From Brienomyrus brachyistius (taxonomy: Eukaryota > Chordata > Actinopteri > Osteoglossiformes > Mormyridae), in contig NC_064539.1 in NCBI RefSeq assembly GCF_023856365.1, forward strand, positions 30,740,118 to 30,804,117: a DNA stretch of 64,000 nucleotides, given 5' to 3'. Positions 58,428 through 64,000 of the stretch are shown piece after piece; within the stretch, counting starts at the first letter, position 1; each line of letters starts with the position of its first letter. A program made the position numbers and the translations under genes. The notes under the pieces are model-generated. The model saw only the letters and a list, made by a program, of their open reading frames with translations. It was not told the DNA's origin and ran no database searches.

Positions 58428-59249
58428 ATGAGCCAAGTCAAGAAAATGTTTATGCTCAGCCCCCAGCAACTGCGTACGCTGACCCAGAGGGCGACCCCGC
58501 ATACCATCGGGGAATCGGCCCTGGGTGAACTCGAACACCAGATGCAGGGTTTAATAAATCAGCCGGCTATGCATCTGGATGAAAAAGTGAAGAGATACAA
58601 CCAATTGCTACAGAGGTATCTGAATCTAGCCCGAAAAGAGGAAAATCAGGGGCGAGAAATTGTCCTTACAGAGCGGAAAGAAAAAACGGACGAGGAGGAG
58701 GAGGGGAGACAGCCTGACGGCGGCGGCGCGACTGGGGACAAATCTGTACAGGAAGTTATCCAGCAAGTGGCGCCTAGGGCTAGAAAGAACGTGGGGTACA
58801 TCTTGCATAAACTGCTCGATTCCGACGGGGCGGTACGTTGGACCCAGTCGGGTGAACTCATCATCAGAGATAGACCCATTAAAGGTTCCCATATTTTAGA
58901 TTTGATGAAAACTTTATCGCAGCCTAAATCCCACGCCGGCGGATATCCTAAAGGCTGGGAACCCTTTTTAAACGTGATATCAGAATTAAACATCCCCCTC
59001 ACGAGCGTGGGTAACATCCAAGCCAGGAAAGCCCTAAGTCATCTTAAAGATTACGGCGGCAGGGATCCCCCGCCTCCCTCCTCCCCTCCTGTGAAACAGA
59101 ACCTCGGGAGACGTAGAAAACGTATTGTTGACGACTCACCACCACCGCTTGAGGGAACCCCTCACACACCGCGCGATTCCTCCCCAGAATATCGTTTATG
59201 GCCTTTAAAGGGTACTCCTTATGCTCCGTGGATAGATTACAACGATTAA
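58428..59249 (+). CDS. 273-aa protein of unknown function
   Basis: Not recognised. Residues 1-80 are helical with a likely coiled coil (HLDEKVKRYNQLLQRYLNLA). Residues 80-105 are a charged Glu/Lys/Gly linker. Residues 110-200 look like a folded domain (ARKNVGYILHKLLDSD, VRWTQSGELIIRDRPIKGSH, ILDLMKTLSQP). The tail is Pro-rich with a basic patch (GRRRKRI) and two GTP-Y/H-T/A-P-like repeats (EGTPHTPRD, KGTPYAPWI). The domain resembles in style proteins of unknown function found beside capsid genes in this virus group. It is the last rightward gene before the polyadenylation zone. Confidence 0.75.
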   Translation: MSQVKKMFMLSPQQLRTLTQRATPHTIGESALGELEHQMQGLINQPAMHLDEKVKRYNQLLQRYLNLARKEENQGREIVLTERKEKTDEEEEGRQPDGGGATGDKSVQEVIQQVAPRARKNVGYILHKLLDSDGAVRWTQSGELIIRDRPIKGSHILDLMKTLSQPKSHAGGYPKGWEPFLNVISELNIPLTSVGNIQARKALSHLKDYGGRDPPPPSSPPVKQNLGRRRKRIVDDSPPPLEGTPHTPRDSSPEYRLWPLKGTPYAPWIDYND

Positions 59250-59302
59250 GTGTTTTATATACGTGTGTGAAAAAGAATTAAAACGCCTGTAACGCGTCGG
59301 TT

Positions 59303-59329
59303 AATAAAATGTAAAATTTATTGAATAAA
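59303..59329. terminator. Shared polyadenylation zone for convergent genes
   Basis: On the plus strand AATAAA occurs at 59303-59308 and 59324-59329; on the minus strand AATAAA is at 59317-59322, between them. The rightward cluster ends at 59249 and the leftward at 59365, so both transcript sets can end here in 27 bases of overlapping signals. Confidence 0.8.
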
Positions 59330-59364
59330 GGGTGTCACGTTTTTATTTTTTCCCCAACATGAAT

Positions 59365-59910
59365 CTAACAAGCATAACAATCTTTAAATAGTTTTAACGA
59401 ACATACATTTTGCGGCTTTGAAAGTTTATCGGCATTAACACGGCTAATACACTTGTGATATTTCTTGATAAACTCGGATACTAGAGCGTCGTTTTTCCTC
59501 AAGTCGTCAGAGTACAACATCATAGTCTCTTGAAATGAAAGTCCCTTGAAGCGCCGGTAGAGGAAAAAGGCGACGTGGGCCCCGCACGTGGAAGAAAAGT
59601 CATGTTGAACTTGACGCGTATTATACCTTATTTCAGTAGCATGCCTCCCCAAGAAGCTCATAAAACTCTTTGGGTAGTAAGGGGAATCGGGGGGATAACC
59701 GTAAGAATCAAAGAAGGAGGCTTTACCCTCTTGGGGCTCCAAAATTATCCCGATCCAGTGTTCACCCTCTCTATTCTGGTCATGCGTGTTTGCGACCAGA
59801 AAAGCGGGCCTGGTCTCTATGCGGGTGGGTAATAAATCGCTAGGCCACACGCCTCCAAAAGCATCCCCCAGCAGGGGCCGTAAAACGCATTCCAGCTGGT
59901 GAGTGTTCAT
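59365..59910 (-). CDS. Adenain-like cysteine protease
   Basis: 181 aa. Maturation protease of the adenovirus endopeptidase/Ulp1 fold, which cleaves virion precursors. The catalytic set is visible in the right order: His51 in EHWIGI, Asp68 in FFDSYG, a Gln at 100 or 102 (oxyanion), and Cys109 in SSTCGAH. The length fits the family (about 200). The start ATG at 59908-59910 is 11 bases after the capsid gene's stop, so the leftward genes are almost contiguous. No break. Confidence 0.92.
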   Translation of the reverse strand: MNTHQLECVLRPLLGDAFGGVWPSDLLPTRIETRPAFLVANTHDQNREGEHWIGIILEPQEGKASFFDSYGYPPDSPYYPKSFMSFLGRHATEIRYNTRQVQHDFSSTCGAHVAFFLYRRFKGLSFQETMMLYSDDLRKNDALVSEFIKKYHKCISRVNADKLSKPQNVCSLKLFKDCYAC

Positions 59911-59921
59911 GATGATGATGA

Positions 59922-61235
59922 TTAAAAGTCCACCAAAACCTGTCTCTTGGCGTTTATTTCAATCACGCTGTCGAAGCAGGCGTAGACGATGAGACTCATG
60001 GTTCGAGGTAGTGGGGCTCTGAACCTTAAATCCAGACGGCACGTGCCGCTGATGGCGGGTGACAGGGCACCGCCGTCCAGCTCGTCGTCTCGGGAGAGAT
60101 TGAGAGCAAATAGCGAGTATCCGTTTTCAAAATCCTCGCGGTTGATGCATAAGGGCGAATCCTTTAAATGCCTGTTTGTAGCCAGGAAAAGGTTGTAAAA
60201 CTCTCTGACCGACTGCCTCGCTCTAAAATCGGGCTGGAACGGTTTGCTGGGTATGTGTCGCCCGTTGACTGAGAGGCTCAGAAATTCCAGGTCACAATGC
60301 TGAAACCTGAACGGGTTTCTGTTTCGCGTGCCCACGAACGCGGCGTGGTCCACGATCCCCAAAACGATGTAGCGCGGTAAGTTGCCCAGGAAGAGGTTGT
60401 CCTGCGGGCAAACCCGCGATTGTGCGGGCAGCGTATAATTTTTAACGACTACCCTGCTTATAGGGTACAGGGCGTTTGCTTTCATGAGAGCGGCCGAGTG
60501 ACCCAGTGACACCGCCGGGGAGACCTCCACTTTTTTCACAAACAGGTTGGCCCTCAGTATTTTCAGCTCGTAATCGGTGTCATTTCTACACATGAGACTA
60601 AAGTCGCTTTTAGCCTTTACAAACTTTAAGCGTATATCCACGTTGTTTAACAGCATTCGTTCGCTGAAAAAAATATCGGCGTGTATAGGACCCATCAGAG
60701 AAAACTCCTGAGAGTTTCTACAGAAGGCGGCTCGCTTCTGTAACCCCACGTTGGGGCCCTGCGCTGAGACGTCCACGCTATCCAAGTCGCCCCCGACGTC
60801 TTTGTACCAGAGCCCTGCCGAAAACTGACTCTCTAGCGTATCCGTAGAAAAATTGAGCAGGGTCTCTATGACTGACCTATAGGGGTGCGTGGCCGACGAA
60901 GAACTGATCAGGACGTCGTTCAGACTCACATCCAGCTGGGAGAATATGCCGTTTAGCGGGTACTGTATAATACCGCAGGGGTCGGCGTCAACCAGGGGGG
61001 CTCCATCGGCCCTAACGATCTTGAGCCTTAGATATAGCAGTGTAGAGTTGAGGTCCACATAGAAATTGCCCGACCCCGGTATTAGGAAATCCAAAACATC
61101 CTGATCGGTAATGGAATTTAATGGGTTGATTTCTACATAATTGGTCTGATCTATGGATAATTGCGTCATAGGGGCCGCAAACAGGTCCAATTCAGATTTG
61201 GTACATTCAGCCGAGAGCCGGTGAGCTAGAGCCAT
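59922..61235 (-). CDS. Major capsid protein, hexon-like double jelly roll
   Basis: 437 aa. The sequence has the pattern of the Polinton/adintovirus major capsid: an N-terminal ELDLFAAPMTQLSID, the PLNSITDQDVLDFLIPGSGN block, LFVKKVEVSPAV, then a second-domain PRYIVLGIVDHAAFVGTRNRN and an end with LIVYACFDSVIEINAKRQVL. The double jelly roll forms trimers that tile an icosahedral shell. Spacers to the neighbours are 11 and 27 bases. The frame is intact. Assigned by overall pattern rather than a single motif. Confidence 0.88.
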   Translation of the reverse strand: MALAHRLSAECTKSELDLFAAPMTQLSIDQTNYVEINPLNSITDQDVLDFLIPGSGNFYVDLNSTLLYLRLKIVRADGAPLVDADPCGIIQYPLNGIFSQLDVSLNDVLISSSSATHPYRSVIETLLNFSTDTLESQFSAGLWYKDVGGDLDSVDVSAQGPNVGLQKRAAFCRNSQEFSLMGPIHADIFFSERMLLNNVDIRLKFVKAKSDFSLMCRNDTDYELKILRANLFVKKVEVSPAVSLGHSAALMKANALYPISRVVVKNYTLPAQSRVCPQDNLFLGNLPRYIVLGIVDHAAFVGTRNRNPFRFQHCDLEFLSLSVNGRHIPSKPFQPDFRARQSVREFYNLFLATNRHLKDSPLCINREDFENGYSLFALNLSRDDELDGGALSPAISGTCRLDLRFRAPLPRTMSLIVYACFDSVIEINAKRQVLVDF

Positions 61236-61262
61236 TCTTGTTTACGCTGCGTTTTCTCTCTC

Positions 61263-61709
61263 TTAAAATATGTCCCCGGGGGGTTTCCTGTTTCTCTTGG
61301 CGGATGGAGACTTGGGAATCCTGACGCCTCTGCCAGATTTTTTTTTCTTTTTTTTTTTATGACCTTGCAGCAGGGCTAGAGGTGCTTGGGCTCTCTTTCT
61401 ACTCCCCCTCCTCCGAGAGAGGAACAGCAGACCCGACCCTTCCTGCTTGGGGTCACCTGTGTTTGTAAAACGGCCGCTGACTACAGAGCTGACTAGATCC
61501 GATCCTATTCCTTTGACCGCCGATTTCAAATGAGGTTTCGCTATATCGACCCCACGCTTAAGAAAGGGTAAAACGAATCTAAAAGCCCTACTGAGCATGG
61601 AGCCCAACCCACGCCCGTACATCACGGGGCTCCCCGCAAAACCGGGGAGCCCATGTCCCGCCTGACTGGTGTAATACGTAATAAATCTCTGAGGATTGTG
61701 GTACGCCAT
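61263..61709 (-). CDS. Basic virion-type protein, 148 aa
   Basis: Start taken at the ATG 61709; the in-frame GTG at 61727 is less likely. Gly/Tyr-rich N-terminus (GHGLPGFAGSPVMYGRGLG), an amphipathic segment (FRFVLPFLKRGVDIAKPHLK, about 40-60), and a strongly basic tail with an uninterrupted Lys-run (about 118-124) and SAKRNRKPPG at the end. This layout is like minor capsid or core proteins (pVI or pVII style) that lie between hexon and penton genes in related elements. No enzymatic motif. Confidence 0.75.
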   Translation of the reverse strand: MAYHNPQRFITYYTSQAGHGLPGFAGSPVMYGRGLGSMLSRAFRFVLPFLKRGVDIAKPHLKSAVKGIGSDLVSSVVSGRFTNTGDPKQEGSGLLFLSRRRGSRKRAQAPLALLQGHKKKKKKKSGRGVRIPKSPSAKRNRKPPGDIF

Positions 61710-61751
61710 GCTTCCCCCCCCCAACACCTGCGCTTTCTCTTGTTTTGTTTT

Positions 61752-62137
61752 TTAAACGGGCCGAAAGTGCAGTTTGACGATCGTTTTTCCGTAGGAGAAA
61801 TTAATCAGAGTATTCTGATCGTTCTTTATCTCGATATGCAAATTCTGTAGGCTCTGCTTGTTCACCGGTACGTACTGCAGCTTGTGGAACGGCAAAGTGA
61901 CTACGTCGCCGAACGCACCGTCTATTTTAACGGTTCTGAGGAGCGGGACTACAAATTCCCCCACGTGCTGCGGTTCCACGATGTTACAGTAGACGTACAT
62001 ATTGTAGAATCCCGCGTGAATGTCGGCCGGGTAGGGTGAGGTCGACCCGCTACCTCCTCCTAGGTTATACCAGTGACCCGGCTCAAAGCCCAGCATGTAG
62101 GCCAGAGTAGGTTTAAATTGGATCTTGTATTTATGGT
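61752..62137 (-). pseudogene. Penton-like minor capsid protein, C-terminal fragment
   Basis: The last 114 aa after an internal Met, plus about 14 in-frame codons up to the junction, form the C-terminal part of a single-jelly-roll penton-type protein (LGFEPGHWYN; GFYNMYVYCNIVEPQHVGEF; FSYGKTIVKLHFRP). The N-terminal portion is missing because the inverted polymerase copy starts at 62138. No start codon and promoter of its own are evident, so a functional penton is not made from this copy. Sequence after the break is undamaged. Confidence 0.85.
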
Positions 62138-63160
62138 CACACGCGGTTCCACGCCTTCCTTCACCATCGCGTTCAGTATGATGTAATTATCGAATGCCTT
62201 ACCGTAGTGACTAATGAAACAGACGCCTCTATAACAGGGCGCCCTGAAATGTCTGAGAAACTGTAGCGCGCAGTTGGGCCCCTCGGCGGTCATTGTCTCG
62301 TTCTGATCGGAGATGGCGCAGACGTACACCGGGATATGGGTACCCGACCTCTGAGATGTTTCAAAGTCAAAAAACACATATTCGGTGGCCTTTTTACGCC
62401 CCTCACCCCTTTCGGCCCGTTCCCCTATGTTAGGCTTCTCGGGTGGATTTAGATAGCAGAGATGTGGGGTGGATATGTCTGACACGGCCGTGTGGAGTTT
62501 AGCGTCGCAGATATTACATTTTTCCGCTTTACACGAGTGCGGTTTTGGGTTCTCGGGAGTGAGGTAGTATCTGAGCCCGCAGGCTTTGCATTTTCTGAAC
62601 TTGTCACAGGGGGTAGCGAGCTCCCCCCTAACTGGGCAGACCCTAGGCGTAAGGTGGCGCTCAAAGCAGGTGTCATTTAAACATCTGAAATTACAACGCT
62701 CACATAGTATCGCCGGTGTGCTTTCACCTTCTCTGCAATTAGTCTGACAGACGCTACAAAATTTTTCGCATTGATGAGAGTGAGGCGAATCGTACCCTTT
62801 GAAACAGCTCGGGCAAACGTACCCCACGCCTAAGAAGCCCTTTACGCTTTTAATGCCGTAAAAATGCTGATTGTGTAAAAAGAAATACACCGCCCGTCTA
62901 CCGTCGCTAGGCGTGGGTGTCTGGTAAATTTGGAGATTGTTTGAATAAGGTTGTTGATAATACACCACTGCTTTGCAATCAATGATTTTCTCGAAATTGA
63001 TAATGTCATTCAAAGCGACTGCGTGATCGGGGGTGAATCCCGCTTTCTCCTGTAACTCCAGGCCGAGCTTTTCAGCCTCGGTAACAGTAAAGTTTTCGTC
63101 CAGCAGGTGCGCCAAGTTTATGGCGAAACACGCGTTGGTGTTGTTATTAATGATAAACAT
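62060..63160 (-). pseudogene. Truncated second copy of the polymerase gene
   Basis: The first 341 codons equal those of the polymerase at 53602 apart from two amino-acid changes (Ala to Thr near residue 30, Arg to Leu near residue 168). After the junction at 62138 the frame runs for 25 unrelated codons through penton sequence, out of its frame, and stops at 62060. It keeps the zinc-ribbon region and exonuclease motifs I and II but lacks exonuclease III and all polymerase motifs. It cannot be a polymerase. Confidence 0.93.
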
Positions 63161-64000
63161 GTGTCTGGCTTAGAAATTATTTCTGAAGCTAACATGGTCT
63201 GTAGTTTACGTTTGTTCGCACCGCCGCGTGGGATATTTATTACGTCTACGATTACTTCTAGGTTGGAATCGTTTAAAATCTCTTGATTAGACTGTACCAG
63301 GCGATCCAGCAGCTGCTGCAAGTCTGTCAGCTCCCCCTCCCCATACCGTACAATTTGCGACAGCTCGTCGTTTAAAAAGTCAGCGCGCAGGGTGACCTGT
63401 ATATAGGCTCCCCATACGGCGTAAGGAATCGCCTCATTCACAATATTTTGAAACCCCTCGATTACATTTTCATAGTACTCGCGGAAATTGCCTTCGTTTC
63501 TAGGTCGCGGGATATTTAGAATCCGCCTAATCTGTACGTTATTGAATCTGCGGCGATGAAGGACCCCGTCAGGCTGGGGATCCACGTCACCGACGGCACC
63601 GCCACCTTCCTGTTGAACATTTTCAAATTGTCCCAGCCCAAATTCATTTTCAATCTCCTCAGCATCGAGAAGAAATTCCACGTCTGACAAGGCCTCCCAC
63701 AATTCAGAATCCGCGGGGGACCATGCGACCTCGTCGGTGGGGGGTAGCCCCGCTTCTGCTTCAGAACCCCTTTCATTTAACATGCTTGTTAATGTCTCTA
63801 AGGATGGGAGAAAACAGGGGTCCTGGGCTAGTGTTTCAGCAGACGCCGCTGGTGGCGAGTCGTGTTGAGCAGAGTAATCCGCATCATTTTCATTATTAGC
63901 ATTGTTGATAATGGCTATTTCATTTAATAAGGCTTCGGGTATAGCCGCTGGGGGTGTTGCTCCGTCCATACCTGTTGATTCTCTCGCAGATTTTCTCTTG
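62138..64000 (-). repeat. Inverted repeat, right arm (copy of the left end)
   Basis: Base x here equals base 116762 minus x on the opposite strand for the whole stretch 52762-54624. I compared all 1863 positions by eye and found no indel and four mismatches (three change an amino acid, one is silent). The arm continues past the window end. The spacer between the arms is 7513 bases. Confidence 0.97.
63118..63969 (-). CDS. Acidic 283-aa protein, right copy
   Basis: Same length as the left copy with one amino-acid difference (Val to Glu in YGVGELTD) and one silent change. It is complete, with its ATG at 63967-63969 and the same 43-base overlap with the truncated polymerase copy. The upstream leader is identical as far as the window goes. 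This is therefore the only complete gene of the element present twice. Confidence 0.85.
   Translation of the reverse strand: MDGATPPAAIPEALLNEIAIINNANNENDADYSAQHDSPPAASAETLAQDPCFLPSLETLTSMLNERGSEAEAGLPPTDEVAWSPADSELWEALSDVEFLLDAEEIENEFGLGQFENVQQEGGGAVGDVDPQPDGVLHRRRFNNVQIRRILNIPRPRNEGNFREYYENVIEGFQNIVNEAIPYAVWGAYIQVTLRADFLNDELSQIVRYGEGELTDLQQLLDRLVQSNQEILNDSNLEVIVDVINIPRGGANKRKLQTMLASEIISKPDTCLSLITTPTRVSP

Larger units (their letters stand above)
52157..64000. mobile_element. Maverick/Polinton-adintovirus-like element, rearranged, running off the window
   Basis: Nine gene calls on about 12 kb, including protein-primed DNA polymerase B, packaging ATPase, adenain-like protease, hexon-like major capsid and penton-like minor capsid: the hallmark set of Polintons and adintoviruses. 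Rightward genes run from 52793 to 59249 and leftward genes from 62137 to 59365, with spacers of 11-60 bases within each cluster except the 0.5-kb gap between polymerase and ATPase. Bases 62138-64000 are an inverted copy of 54624-52762. The left boundary is not fixed: host-like repeat ends about 51850, and no target duplication could be checked because the right end is outside the window. No integrase is seen. Confidence 0.9.

Noticed and set aside
62138..64000. Inverted arm as a pure assembly artefact
   Set aside because: Not fully excluded, but the four scattered differences and the non-palindromic 7.5-kb spacer argue for a real duplication; long-read checks are listed in the findings.
52157..64000. 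Herpesvirus-piggyBac (Teratorn-like) element
   Set aside because: The gene set is adenain-like protease, hexon-like capsid and protein-primed PolB; no herpesvirus genes or piggyBac transposase are present.

Overview
The window is nuclear DNA of a ray-finned fish, most likely a teleost. Four intron-containing or single-exon vertebrate genes can be read on the minus strand. Fish-type interspersed repeats are abundant: L2-like LINE tails, tRNA-derived SINE heads, hAT fold-back MITEs and PIF/Harbinger elements. Microsatellites and long G or C homopolymers are unusually frequent. I cannot name the species.

Layout. 1-33 kb is ordinary genic DNA with all genes on the minus strand: noc4l (15 exons, 1544-6725; ribosome biogenesis), nfkbil1 (4 exons, 8587-10792), an apelin receptor of the aplnrb type (one exon, 19042-20088) and tbc1d10a (9 exons, 27757-32716; a RabGAP ending in a PDZ-binding tail). 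Exon borders were set by splice signals and matching phase. All four reconstructions are open from start to stop and close to the length of the human proteins. 10.8-18.4 kb and 20.1-27.7 kb hold no gene I can support, only repeats.

34-52 kb is a repeat-rich accessory region. It contains a 646-bp Harbinger-type non-autonomous element carrying a MADF/Myb-like ORF (34300-34945), and a C2H2 zinc-finger gene (37336-39700) whose last two fingers are cut off by two nonsense codons. It also contains an apparently intact PIF/Harbinger transposon with both of its genes (41225-45759), split by an L2-type LINE fragment, and a partial duplicate of the zinc-finger gene's 5' half (50141-51218). A separate repeat family is present at 35.9, 47.2 and 51.3 kb.

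52.2-64 kb is a virus-like element of the Maverick/Polinton-adintovirus kind. The rightward genes are an acidic 283-aa protein, a full-length protein-primed family B DNA polymerase (1086 aa), an A32/FtsK-type packaging ATPase and two small proteins of unknown function. The leftward genes are an adenain-like protease, a hexon-like major capsid protein, a basic virion-type protein and the C-terminal part of a penton-like capsid protein. The two gene sets converge on a shared polyadenylation zone at 59.3 kb. The main observation is that the right side has been replaced by an inverted copy of the left end. Bases 52762-54624 reappear as 64000-62138 with no gap and only four mismatches that I could count by eye, and the copy runs off the window. 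The junction truncates both the penton gene and a second polymerase copy. No integrase is visible. This arrangement, two left ends around one genome body, resembles rearranged genomes expected from protein-primed replication, and is the best candidate for a second look.
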